Positions 38,446 to 50,884 of a stretch of 64,000 nucleotides of DNA are shown in pieces. Below the pieces are notes generated by a model, which searched no databases, had not been told where the DNA came from, and saw only the letters and a list, made by a program, of their open reading frames with translations. Location of the stretch: NCBI GenBank assembly GCA_905250075.1, contig CAJNOP010000208.1, positions 21,682 through 85,681 on the forward strand. Direction: 5' to 3'. The position numbers were made by a program, and so were the translations under genes. This DNA comes from Rotaria sp. Silwood1. Taxonomy: Eukaryota > Rotifera > Eurotatoria > Philodinida > Philodinidae. Each line of letters begins with the position of its first letter. Within the stretch, counting starts at the first letter, position 1.

Positions 38446-41394
38446 TTAAGATAATGGTTGTTTCTTCTTTAAATCGATCGTCGTCGCTGTAGGATTCACA
38501 TTGATGTTGCGTACTTTTTGAGTGATACCTTTCGCTCGTAGATCATTGGTGATAATATCATTGGCTTTGAGTTGTAGTTTTGTTTGTTCGTCGGTATGAT
38601 ATTGTTTGAGTTCAGTAATAGTCTGTTCGAGTTTTTCCAGCCGTTCATAATTAGCAGCACGAAGATCTTCGTTTTGAGTGAATTTCTCTTGTTGACGACG
38701 AAATTGATTAGTTGTTTCTCGAAAGACACGATCTTGTTGTTCGATTTTCTCAGTTTTTTGTCGAACTTGAGCATCAACATTATTTAGTGTATTTTTTGAT
38801 GTTGTAATCGTTTGTTGACTACGTTCCTGTTGTTGTTTGACAGATCGAAGTTGTTCAGCGACTTGATTGATACTATTTTGATTAGTAGTCAATTGTTCAG
38901 TCTTCGATTGAAGTTTCGTTTCCACAGTTTTGATCTCGCTGTGAAGTTGTTGATCGCGATTCTTGAGTATATCAAATTTTTGACGAACACTTTGTACTTT
39001 AAGATCTTGTTTTTGTACTTGTTCGCGAGCCTGACGTTGAGCAAGTTCACAATGTCTCAATTCCTGACTCTTAGCTTTTTGTTGTTGATCGAGATTTTTC
39101 TTTTGATTTTGTAAATCTTTAATTTGATCGGTGATTTCAATGAGTTTTGTTGTCGTTGTTTTTAATTCATTTTCCACTTCGCCTAATTGTGTACGTTTTG
39201 TAGCTAAATCGTTTCGTAATTGCTGTTCGGTATTCTTCTCCATCTCAAGTAATTTTTGTTGATTATTTATTTCACGTACCTTAGCTTTTTCCATATTAGT
39301 TTTGTCGGTTAGTGTTCGTTTCATCTGATCAACTCGACCTTTGATACGTTGAACTTCGATGACTTGTGTTTGATGACTATTAGTAGCATTAGTCAATGCT
39401 GTCTGATTGTCGTTCATTAATAAACGATGTTCTTGAATAGTACGTTCATGTCTCTCAATGGTAGTCTGTAATGTTTCAATATTAGAATCTAATTCTTGTT
39501 TTTGTTGTTCATGAGTGTGAAGTTCATGTTGAGACCTTTGTAGATCGTTTGTAGTGGTATTAAGTTGAACTTGAGCACGTTGCAATTTGCTTGACGTTGT
39601 TTTCAAATTAGTTTCAGTCGTTGTTCGTTGTCGATTAATGTCACGCAACGTATTGCTCACCTGTTCGAGATGTTGTTTTCTTGTAGCAACTACGGATGAT
39701 CTTTGTTGAACTATACTTTCTTGCTGTGATCGTTCGTTAACTCGTTCACGATATTGTGCGGCACTTTGACTAGTTTTCTGCTTAGCTGCAGTATGTTTTT
39801 CACGTGCTTGATTACAGGCATTACGTTTCTCTTCAACTTTATCACGAGCTCGTTGGACAGCACTTTCAGCCTCTTTTGTATCAGCAGCCCGACCACCAAC
39901 AAATTTAATACATATAGCAGTCCACCAAAAAAACGATGTAACAACAGTGATTATCTTTGCTTGTCTTAATCGACTTTCAGCAGCACGCAATTGTTCCTCA
40001 GCTATGCGTTGTTCATTTTCTGCATTTGTCAACTGTGATAGAGCCTGTTGTTCTTCACTGACTACACGATTATGTTGCATTTGTTCTTCTCTTTCTTGTT
40101 GTTTTAATCGACTAAGTAATTGCTCAGCCTCTCGAAGTTCAGCTTCTGCAGTTTGTTTTTCTCGTTGTGCTTCTTCTTTTTGTTCTCGTAAATCATTACA
40201 TTTCTCAGTTAATTCTCCCAGACGTGATTCTAGAGTGTCATGTTGTTCTTGAAGACGTTGAGTTTCTTCCGTTTGGCTTTGAAGTGTCTGTTCAAGTTGA
40301 GCAACTTTCATTTGTGCTCGTGTTAGTAAATCTTCGGTAGCACGTAACTTTTGCTGAAGAGCATTAAGTTGTTTATTATAATCGGCACGTTGATCGTCTA
40401 ATGCAATGAATTTTTTCTCTAATTCACGTTTTTCATCTTCCAATCGTTTACGTTCAATTTCAAATTCTTTTAATTGTTCTTCTGCTTGATTCAATTTCTC
40501 ATTGACTGTTTCAAGTTCTTCACTAAGGTTTTGAATTTCTTCGCGTAGTTCATTTATTTCTTTATCCAATCGTCGAATCTTTTCTTGAATACGATCAACT
40601 TGTGCCTGTTGACGAGCAAGACCAGCTTCTTTCTCGTGAATTGTTCGTTCGAGTTCAGTAATCATGGACAATAATTGTTCATGTTGCTTTTTTAGATCTT
40701 TTTGTTGCGCAGAGAGAATTCGTTGTTCTTCACCTAATCGTTCCAATTCAGCGGCGACATTTCTCAACTGTTCTTCAATATTGTGCATTTCAGCTCGTAA
40801 TTCTTCGATACGCAGTTCGATTTGTTGTTTTTGTTCATTTTCTTGAGCGAGTTTCTGTTCTTGTTCTTGAAGTTCGCGAGAAACTCGTTCTATCTGTTCT
40901 TGAAGTCCTTTCATTGAAAGCTGAAGATAGTTCTGAGTATTGCTATTCTCGTTCGATTTTTCTTTCATAGTATCGAGTTGCTTACGCAGTTGTTTTTCTT
41001 CCATTTCCAAAGTACTTTTTGTAGTGTTATGATGAAGTAATTCACGTTCACTGTTCTCAATTTGCATTTGAGATGTATCCAGATTTTCTCTTTCTTTTGC
41101 AATGACTTCGGTCAACCTGTATTTTTCAGTAAAAAGTTCGGTCTTTTCCTTTTCTTCTCGTTTTATTTGTTTTACTTGTTCGTCTAGTTCACCAAGTAAT
41201 TTGTTGATATCATTATTCAATTCGTCACCAGCTTGGGCACGATCATTCTTTTCTTTAAGGAATTCTTTCTTCTTCTCTTTTAGTTTGTCATGCTCACGAG
41301 CACAGTGATCAGTGACCGCTTGTCGATCAGTTTCAACTTTGGCATAATCAGGTGAACGTTTTTTGAAAAAATCGTCTTCATCAAAGTCTTCCAT
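38446..41394 (-). CDS. Long coiled-coil protein with a central hydrophobic segment (982 aa)
   Basis: Single-exon frame. The ATG at 41394 gives MEDFDEDDFF; a GTG four codons upstream is not needed. Almost the whole protein is Glu/Gln/Lys/Arg-rich heptad sequence of the kind seen in long structural coiled coils, with no SMC-type ATPase heads. At about residues 478-502 the heptads are interrupted by a hydrophobic stretch (IITVVTSFFWWTAICIKFVG) long enough to cross a membrane, followed by GGRAADTKE and a second coiled coil to the end. The N-terminus is acidic; the C-terminus is basic (DLKKKQPLS). I cannot assign a family: similarity to myosin tails, golgins or SMC hinges would be compositional. 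It is the upstream member of a same-strand pair with the AAA ATPase gene, so it may be a partner or substrate adaptor of that ATPase (inference). Confidence 0.8.
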   Translation of the reverse strand: MEDFDEDDFFKKRSPDYAKVETDRQAVTDHCAREHDKLKEKKKEFLKEKNDRAQAGDELNNDINKLLGELDEQVKQIKREEKEKTELFTEKYRLTEVIAKERENLDTSQMQIENSERELLHHNTTKSTLEMEEKQLRKQLDTMKEKSNENSNTQNYLQLSMKGLQEQIERVSRELQEQEQKLAQENEQKQQIELRIEELRAEMHNIEEQLRNVAAELERLGEEQRILSAQQKDLKKQHEQLLSMITELERTIHEKEAGLARQQAQVDRIQEKIRRLDKEINELREEIQNLSEELETVNEKLNQAEEQLKEFEIERKRLEDEKRELEKKFIALDDQRADYNKQLNALQQKLRATEDLLTRAQMKVAQLEQTLQSQTEETQRLQEQHDTLESRLGELTEKCNDLREQKEEAQREKQTAEAELREAEQLLSRLKQQEREEQMQHNRVVSEEQQALSQLTNAENEQRIAEEQLRAAESRLRQAKIITVVTSFFWWTAICIKFVGGRAADTKEAESAVQRARDKVEEKRNACNQAREKHTAAKQKTSQSAAQYRERVNERSQQESIVQQRSSVVATRKQHLEQVSNTLRDINRQRTTTETNLKTTSSKLQRAQVQLNTTTNDLQRSQHELHTHEQQKQELDSNIETLQTTIERHERTIQEHRLLMNDNQTALTNATNSHQTQVIEVQRIKGRVDQMKRTLTDKTNMEKAKVREINNQQKLLEMEKNTEQQLRNDLATKRTQLGEVENELKTTTTKLIEITDQIKDLQNQKKNLDQQQKAKSQELRHCELAQRQAREQVQKQDLKVQSVRQKFDILKNRDQQLHSEIKTVETKLQSKTEQLTTNQNSINQVAEQLRSVKQQQERSQQTITTSKNTLNNVDAQVRQKTEKIEQQDRVFRETTNQFRRQQEKFTQNEDLRAANYERLEKLEQTITELKQYHTDEQTKLQLKANDIITNDLRAKGITQKVRNINVNPTATTIDLKKKQPLS

Positions 41395-41424
41395 TTTAAT
41401 GATCACTTTTCAACGAATTCAAAT

Positions 41425-41440
41425 CTGAAATCAACAACTA
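41425..41440 (-). promoter_or_regulatory. Acceptor-like site before the coiled-coil gene
   Basis: Minus-strand GTTGTTGATTTCAG ends 30 nt upstream of the ATG at 41394. It could accept a spliced leader or an undetected 5' non-coding exon. The pyrimidine tract is weak. Confidence 0.25.
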
Positions 41441-44400
41441 TGATATACAAAATAGTAGGTTCGTTATGAAAAAGGTTTCTTATTAAGAAGATTTTTCAAT
41501 ATTCTTGAAGATAAAGAATTATTGTCATCTGACGCTGAAACAATTCACAGGACAAAATAAAACAGTTTTTTTTCTAAATATTTCCACTAACATACAGCTT
41601 CAGGCTTAACTTAAACTATTCACATATACAAAAATGCGTATGTTTTGTTTAGTTGTTTTGCTGCATAATCGACTTTTCATTCATGCTAATAGCAGTTGGT
41701 TATCTTCAAAAACGTACGTTTTTATTAAGAATGAATAATATGGATAGTCCATAATGCACATATATCTTTGTAAGTTACGCCACCTGTTTTTTATAAACGA
41801 AAAAAAAAATACTTTCAATTTTCCTAGTTGTGAATGATATAAAGTCTATATCTTAGTAAAAAATATTTCAAAAAAGTCCTATAGTTTCATATTTAAAATT
41901 TTTAAAGTGTTCAAACTATTAAACATGTAACTTTTTCGAATTTTTACTTGAACATTTTCTTTTTTTTTGCTTTATACAATAGACTATAAAATTTAGAACT
42001 AAATATCATTACATTTTGTCAATTGTCGTGATAATCAACAAATGAAGGTTTTTCTACAAAACAGATCGATTTTATTATTTCTAATTAAAACTAGTAAAAT
42101 TTGTTAGAATGATACGATTTTTCAAAATCTATAGGAAATATTACTATAAGACCTTATATTGAGGACAAAAGTACTTCACTCCAGTTTTGTCATAGTTTTT
42201 TTTTCATATTTTTAAATATGTTTATCATGAATTTGAATTGAAGTAAATCTGAAACATAAGAAATACTGATATTAAAGTTCAAAACTTTAAAATAAACAAA
42301 AGCGAATGTATGCAAAAGACCCTTATGTCATCTCAGGTATGGGCTATTTTTAATTGGTTTTGAAAGGCTTCACAATTGCTACTATTTAAGTGATGTTCCA
42401 TAATTGATGCAATGCTCTATTTGCAAATGAAAGATTTAGAATTCTAATAGTTCTGTTTATATATCGCAAATGTAGACATTTCTACCAACGCATTCCAAGT
42501 ATGTATGAACAGATTTAAACTATGTCATATTTAAGTTAACGTAAAAAAATTGTCCTCTTTTTCGAACAGAAAAATAAACGAAGTCATTTAATAAATTTTA
42601 CATATGTATTTATATGAAATCAGTGTGGATGTACTGTTCATTCAAAATTCAGGTTATGTTCAAAGATAAACAGTTCACTCATGATTATTTGAAGACAATT
42701 CCTATTTATTTCAGATGAATTCAAGTTTTCCATGGAAGAGTTGGTTTATTGAATTCTAGTTTCAACAAGATCTTCGAAACTTAGATGCTGTAGAAACTCA
42801 TACAAAGAACTATGGATCGATTTCAACAGTACACAGTTTCGAATAATAGACAAAGGTTTGTAACAAGAATTTATTAATCGGTTCTAACTAGCTACAGATC
42901 GAAATGATAATATCCTACTATTGTATCTAATTCTCGGATTCCTACTTCGATCTTCCTATCAAATGCCTAACTTTTTTGGCACACTCCTATTAGAAATTCA
43001 TGCATTGTCGTACCAAAATTTTTGATCTAGAAAAAGATAAAACTGTGTTTCTCTTGCTTTCATAATGTTGCAGTTAAAAATCAATCATAATTAGATATCA
43101 AGAGAATTTTTGAATCATCAAAAATTTTACTAATTAAAAAAAATAAATAATATTCATGTTTTTCGACTATATATTAATATGAATCACTGCCTAGTTACAG
43201 GTTCATTAGCATAATATATTTCTTATAACTAATATTATGTTTAGTGTAACGATAAGGTACTACACTCCCTATACATACTAATCAGAAGAGTACATGCAAG
43301 TTATATACGTAGTCAGCCTACATTGAGATACAGATGATTCAAGGTGATAAGCTATTTTTAACTTGTCTCGAATCATTCTACGGCTGACAATACCAAGACT
43401 TGAATATCATTCATGGTTTCGGGATACGTTTCGAACAATATAGTTACTCAGTCACAGTCCATTGCTATAAAAACTATGTCACTATGCGACATAGAATGGT
43501 TGATGTGTATTTTGGTGAAATTTGTGTAGTCTGTCTTAAACAACAGTTTCAAAGAAGAATAAATATAGATAGTTTTAGATGGCAAAGTATCCTTCAACAA
43601 AAAAAAAATTCTGCAAACCTTGAAATATGTTTTTTACTTAACAATGAGAGATGACTATTGAAATTCGAAAATTATATTTGATCTATTCTTTATAATAATA
43701 TTCAAACTAGTAAAAATTTGATCTACTATTTATCTAATGTATTCACCTCACTTACAAAATTATTTTATTGGCCTAGACAAAATTTTTCAAATTAATGCAA
43801 ATTGATACTATCTTAGATACCTTAACTCGATGAATAATTCTTCTATTTTTGAAAGAAAGTTACTAAACCGAACATTTGAATTCTTTTTATGATTTGTGAG
43901 AACATGAAGAAAGAAAAAATAACAGATGAATCATACCTTGATGTTTGAAGGGCCTGTATACTGAAATAAATAACAAAAACATCGACGTTACTTTCAACAA
44001 GGTATGCGGTGACGAAGCTTATTTTAATAAGTAGTACGTTTTTCTTTCTCTAGTTTGTGCTCAACAAATTTATCTACCAGGTTACTTTCAGACTACCTAC
44101 ACATTAGAATTCCAAGTTATCTTTCAGAATAGCAATTAAGAAAAATTACGTTTTTTTCAAGATAAACAGAGCAAAATAACTTACTATGCATTCTAAATCA
44201 TGTCGGTACAGGTTATGAATCGTTGGTAAAAACATAAAAGAGAATGGTCTTTTTTTTCGGTACTCTTGCAGAACACAAAAATTATTAGTATATAGAAAGT
44301 TGAAATCAAACACCCATAAGCAAAACCAACTATAATCAAGACTCTTAAAATAATCAATCAAATGAGTATTCTTTTCAAATATACAACATAGCAAATACAT

Positions 44401-45669
44401 ATGCCATTTGTTTGTTTCATTTCTAACTTGCGAATAGACATATAAATTTCATGCAATCGAATAGTATTTTGCTGTATGTATATATAAAGAACAAGAACGA
44501 AGAAAAATAAAATATTCCGAAATCGCGACAATGTAGAATAAATATGAAATGTAAGATGTGTCAATGACGATAAGAAAGTCTGCATTCAGAGAACAATTTG
44601 TTCTGTGCTTTGTATTCTGGATTCTTCCATCATGACTCAGTGTGTTGATCGAACAGGAACATTATGATAAGCATTATACTTTATTTTATCTACTCACGTG
44701 GAAATATATTTATTATTATTCCAATTTTTCTTATATGTTGAAATATAAGAAGCATATTAATGTCTCTATCTAGAATTATAGTGACGATAAACTTTTAAAT
44801 ATTCAAATTTACCCTTCTGAATCGTAAACGGTGAATGATGAAGTAGATAAATAACCTAGTAAATAAAGATGACTGAAGTCAGAATCTGATAAGAAAATAA
44901 AACATGTCTTTGACTGCTAGACACTCAATAATGTCGTTTACATATGCAAATAAAGAAATAAAAAATTTAAATGTATATGAATAGCCGTCAGAAGCCATAA
45001 AAATAAAATAATCCTTTGAACCGTGCTTAAATACATGTTTTACAAACAAACGTTTCAGTTTTCTTTCCAGTACAATGTAAATAAAAAACAATCTTTTAAA
45101 AGGTCATTATGTCGTGTTTTCTTCCCAACACGATTTCTTACCATACTTCATTATTTCACTTCACTTATTACAAAACATAGTAAAATTAGAAGAGTTATAT
45201 TATAACGTTTTCAATAAATACTAAATACTATTTAAGAGTTTATTATTCAGCAATTAATAAATGAATGCAATTTAATCTTTACTTTATCAATAGGTATACG
45301 TTTAACTATTCTACAGTATCTTTACATAATAATATAGATTCAAATCTATTATTTCTTTTCATCCATTCATATTTTAGAGTAAAAAAGAAAAAAAAAACAT
45401 TCTTCTTACGAACAAAAAAAAAAAAAACACATCACATACCCCTTTCTTCGTTCTGTAATAAATCATAAAGTACCGACTTTTTTTTCTGGGGAATGCACGT
45501 TAGGGGAGAATCAAGGAGAAACGTTAAAAGAACAGAAAAAAATAAGTGACAATAATAATGGGAGATAAAAGAAAATGGTACATGCATTACAAAAAAAATT
45601 TGACACAAATAAAGCAAAACACTATGCATTCATATACAAATAAGAAGACATAAATAACTATCTTAAAAC

Positions 45670-45812
45670 TCAAAGTTAACTTAGATAAATCATCCTAACT
45701 CACTTTATATCATATAAATCAGCTTAACTCATTTTAAATCAAATAAATCAACTTAACTCAATTTAAATCAGATAAATCATGTTAACTCCCCGTAACTCAG
45801 CGTAAATCATTT
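45670..45812. repeat. 29-bp tandem repeat of AACTCA/AAATCA units
   Basis: Three consecutive units of about 29 bp follow the scheme ACTCAnTTTAnATCA-nATAAATCAnnTTA, flanked by partial units on both sides (TAAATCATCCTAACTCA; AACTCAGCGTAAATCA). Divergence between units is about 10-20 percent. The same heptamer reappears at 48790-48915. Confidence 0.7.
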
Positions 45813-48789
45813 AAGATCACCAGTTTTTATCCGAAAGAAAAAAATTGTTACAGTCGCAAGATAGCTACGATACACTCTTTAAAAAACCGATTTATCACTG
45901 AATCTGTATCCAGATGAAGAACCTTTGAGGTTTCGTATCGATTTTCCGAACCTAAAAAAAGCTCGGATCTTGATCTGCTGAACCCTTTTGGTTCCTCAAA
46001 TCGGTAAGAAAACTCAAAGTTTCTTCACTATGATACAGGTTCGGTAATAAATCAAATTTTTTTACTGTGTAACTTGATATTTTGCAAAAATTCATATCCA
46101 AGATTTTTCAATTGATTTAACTGGAGTAAAAAAGTCATCCTAGTATACAGTTATAGAATATCTTTTCTTGGATCTTGGTGCGTCGCATACATTTCTTTCT
46201 TCTAGATCAATTAATACGTAAGATGATTCAATAAACAATAACATATCCTAACGAATGATGTTTTTGTCCTTATTAGGTAGATTAGAATGCAAGGGGAGAA
46301 AAGAGTGTTGTACTCATGCTGTGTATCTAGCTGAGATAAAATGATCGAAAATGTTTGTATTGTCCCTCTGTTCTGTCCTTCTTTGGATCGATTATTTTCA
46401 TCTGATCATCGTTTAGTTATAATTAGGGGTAGCGGGTAGAGGTCAAAGCAGGAGATGATATTTTCAAAATCAAGAGAAAAGTTTGAGCAAACGCAAAACA
46501 GTTCGAAGCAGTCAAAGTTAAGTACAAGAAGTACTAAACAGTTTTTTGGGTTAAGAAAATCATAGATGACTACCCATATCGATTGGTCTTTATATAATAG
46601 TTGAGCATTTAGACAAGTTTACAAAGTCTTAGAGAAGTGGAAACTATTTGATGGAAAATGAAGTTATCAGTGGCCAGCCACAAATAAAAATATAGCATAG
46701 ATTTCTTTTATTTCACGTGAAAAGCATGAAGAAAACGGTGTTTTGGTACTGAAAAGAATGTCACTTTTGAAGTTTTTTGCTTTCGTCAATGAAAAGCGAC
46801 ATAGTCATGCAGAATATTCTATTTATTTAATTTATAATCAAAAGAAAGGTATGATGCTGTTGGAAATAATCTTTTTCATAAATAAGATCGTAAGTCTCAA
46901 AAGATAACTTACATTGCATTATTAAAATCATGTTTATTTTATTCTTCAAGTCACTCGACCAGCGTAGGATACTAAAACTAATATGTTAATGCCCAGCTCT
47001 TCCTAAGAGAAACAATTTCAATTTAAACTCATAAAATATTTTTCGATCTAGCTTTCTCAAGCAAGAGGATTATGCTCGCGACTATCTCTAATCGAATTCG
47101 ATTATAATCAGAATCAATCAGACGTTATTGACCTACAACATAGAGTTTTTTGAGTCAAATTCAAACTCATTTAGGTATCTACAACGTCCGAAATTTTCAG
47201 CACAATCTAGGTTGTAGTTAGGAAGTCACTTCTGCCTTTGAGCGAACGGACTTTTAACTACTCTTGAATTTATTGATAATCAACAAAAGTAATTAGGTCT
47301 CGCTTCACTGTCTGAGAAAATTAAGTCATTAATAGTAAATTTTGTTGTGAAAAAATTCAATGCTTTCGAAGAAACTATCTCTTTGTTTAAAATGATATCA
47401 ACTTTCGATAATTTCTATTGTTCTTGCATTAAGAAATTAACTGCATGGGGTTAAATATTTACAAATATAAGAAATTATAATCCGATTCTTTCAAGGTTGA
47501 ATAGAAAGTCCGCAAAGTCCTTCAGCTGCGTGAAGGAAAGACTACAATTGTTGATTGGAAATAAGAGAATTGTGAGATGTACATCTGTAAAATGCATGAA
47601 AGGCTCGTTAGCAGAGGCCCTTGAGGCAAAAGTTTAGAACTTACATATATCCTTAAACCTTACTTAAATTATAAATATAGACTACAGTAAAAATATTCTC
47701 GTAGAGTAATTATTTTTATAAATAATTGCCGACGATGACCATACTATATTACTTATTTCTGAAATTAGTGCAGAAAATTTCTTTTTTTTTGTACCAGCTC
47801 CCACAATTGCATTAAAAATTGTTTCTGCAGATTTGGTGTCTATCTTTCTTATGTTTGTTATTGAATTTAACATTAATATTTTTCTAACTAGTGGTCTATC
47901 TCACAAATATGACTATGGCACTTAGAAACTACTTATCCATCTATGACGCTTCACGCAGTATTATACATCTCAACCAATTTTTAAATGATGATATTCTCTA
48001 TTTTTAAAATTGTGAAGATCGTTTTAGGATTTTTATATTGAATCCTATGACTACTATGAAAGATCCATCAATCACTACTCTTCACTCCTGATTTTTATAT
48101 TTTGAGATTTGCCTTTTGAGTTAAAATTTCACTCCCAACTCGTTCCCTGCACTATCGAAAATGTTGACGAATATATTAAAGTTGTTGAAATGTTGTAAGG
48201 AGTTGAAATGAGTATTCTTTATATACTTTAATGTGTTTTTCATAACAAGTCAACGCAAGATCTCTTATGGGTAGCTATCTAAGTCTGTAGTGGTGCAATT
48301 CGTTGGTTGCTAGAGTTTTTAATGGTTAGATACTGCTCATCTATACTATTATACACGCAAAGATCGATAAAATGGCAGTCTAATTAGTGTAAAATCTCAA
48401 TGAACTAATTACTAATTCCTGTAACTCATAATTAGTATAGGACAAACTAATGAATGTCTATGATGGGCAAGGAGTGCGGACGTGGCAAAAGTCTCGCTTT
48501 TTAACTTACACTCCTCATTTTCGAAGGAACTATACGTGAGTACCAAACAATTGATTTATTCCAACCTTCCTCAACATTAAATACAGTATATCAAGATCAT
48601 TCGTGAAAATCAAAGACAGTGCAAAACAAAGTCATCGATTTCAGAAAAATCTGACAACGAAATGCTGCTAAATTGGGAGAACATCAGAAAAAATGTCTTT
48701 AAGCTTGAAAGGAAATGAAAGTGAGATTATTGCGAGTCGACAAAGTAGAAAGCAAAACTTGTCAAAACACTAGGAAACCCTTTCTAAAA

Positions 48790-48915
48790 TACAACTCTCT
48801 TGTGAGCCAAACTCAGGGAATAAGGCTAAGTTTGAGTGAGTTAAGTTGAGTTTATGTGAGTTAAACTCAGCCAAACTCACTTTAACTCAGCCAAACTCAT
48901 TTTAAATCACAAACT
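48790..48915. repeat. AACTCA-type repeat cluster in both orientations
   Basis: Several AACTCA heptamers occur on the plus strand (CCAAACTCACTTTAACTCAG and neighbours). The reverse complement TGAGTT occurs several times in the left half, so the cluster can fold on itself. It is related to the tandem array at 45670-45812 but more irregular. Confidence 0.6.
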
Positions 48916-49149
48916 CACAACTCGTCGATTCCCCCTTGCACGATATGCACAACGGCAGAGAACCTTTCAGTAGATGGTTAGCGACGTTTGCATCGCGTTA
49001 CTTGTATCGTTACTAGCGAGAGCCCATGCATACTGTACAGCTGTTTGTTTTTCCTCTAACGTATGACGACGGACGTTTAACTTTTCATCCGGTAATGGAC
49101 ATACAGACACTCGATATTATGCATACGGATAGGTAGTCCTACGGCCTCA

Positions 49150-49390
49150 TACTCTTACATCGTATATATTTTTATAGTTCATTAGCCTTCGGCCTTATAT
49201 CCTTATATCCCTGGTAGCTCTTGTAGCATTATCCCCTTATTGCCTTCCCCTCTTCTTGCCATACTCCCTTCAGAACCTATGGGTATCCCTATATAATATA
49301 TAATAGCTCTTGAGGATCTATGGATATCCCCATATAATAGATTCTGAGAGCCAATGGGTACCTCCATAGGATAGCCCTTGAGTCTTCTCC
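49150..49390. repeat. Degenerate minisatellite, less AT-rich
   Basis: Loosely repeated phrases such as CTATGGGTATCCCTATATAA, CTATGGATATCCCCATATAA and CAATGGGTACCTCCATAGG, joined by TAGCTCTTGAG or TAGCCCTTGAG, recur about every 45-50 bp. Before them, CCTTATA and CCTTCGGCC phrases repeat irregularly. The composition differs from the flanks. Origin unknown. Confidence 0.45.
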
Positions 49391-50884
49391 TTATAGCCTT
49401 ATTTGACCTTTAATCTTGGACCCTGCACAGACACACACACACTGAACATTATATATATAGATGATTAAATGTAAACACTTTTTATTCGTTGATAGTATTG
49501 TACGATCGACAAAATGATACTTCCAAAAATTTGAATCATAACTTCATTCAATAAAAGTATAATGACTGCAGTAAAATTTTTGACTATATGAATGAATTCA
49601 ACACGTATCATTGCTGATTACACGATAGGACGGTTCTATCATCTTACTGTTTTATTATGCGTCGTTCTATATTTTATAGACTTAATTTTTTTTCATTATA
49701 TAGAACAACTATACAATCAAAAAACTTACTTTCTCTTCTGTTTTTTTTTTATTATTAAAAATGTCTGATACGTATTTTAAAGCTTTACTTTCTGTTGGTC
49801 ACAACAATTCTTCTTTGTAGAGTGATTGCAGAATATAAAAAAAGTATGAGAATCGAAAAAGATAGGAAAATTTTTTGTAGTAAATTTCAATGAGTATCTA
49901 TTTCACGAAAAGAATGTTTTTTTTATTGTTTCATCTTTGGAATATCAAGTCTTCTAAGTCAATAATCTAGAACAACTGAATAAAATTCCAATTTTTCGAA
50001 ACAAATTGTTCTCTACTTACAGCCAATAGAGATCTTTTCGATTTTCTGTGTTATATAAGCCGATAAATAAGTTCAATAGTGAGTTACATATGAAGTGTCG
50101 ATGAAAAAAAATATCCATATCCAATATCAAATATTAATATAGGAGACAAAGACTAACCTCGGATACGAATATTCTATAGTAGATTACTCTTCCCAAAGGT
50201 TTTTAATGAATAGTCAATGTTATTTCTACGGTTGTAGTTTATTCTACTTCCTAATTGGCTTAGAAAAACGGATAGAGAATTGCATTTAAAGATGCTTTCT
50301 TCGAAATAACTCTTACTTTCAGAAAAAGAAAATTAATAATGCTAAAATTGATAGTACGTTCTAATGCTCCATAATAATTTAACTTATATCAAATTCTACT
50401 GTATAGGTGTGACTATGTTTGCCTATTTCACACACAACGTCCTCTAATGCTAATTTCTCATTGGATTAGAGCATATTACATACCTATTGACTTGAAAAAA
50501 GCTATTTTCAGCAACATAACCCTTTCCTTTAGAAAAGAAAATTAATGGTCTCTATAAACGCTTAAAAATCATTATACATAGTAGCTGCATTAGAAAAATT
50601 CACAATCAATTCAGACAGTAAATAATAACTACGTCTCTCATAAGATTGATTCAATGTTGATGTTAGTTTTAGTCCATGATGGTAGTAATGTTAGTATTCA
50701 TCGCGAAAAGCCAGTGATGTAGAACCTCTTCGCTATTTACCTTCGAGCGTGTTTCTCTTCCGACTCACATGTGTTTATCTCTATACCTAGTAAACAAGCT
50801 CGATATTTTCTATTATTTCAATTCCCGTGTACTAATACATCGTCAATCGGCTTCAACTCAACTTGACATCATTGAAGAACAAAT

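Noticed and set aside
38584..41308. Several plus-strand frames rich in Ser, Phe and Cys
   Set aside because: They are complements of Glu/Gln/Lys codons of the coiled-coil gene.
47682..47873. 63-codon minus-strand frame
   Set aside because: It is short, AT-rich and has no similarity, signal or splice context. Probably chance.
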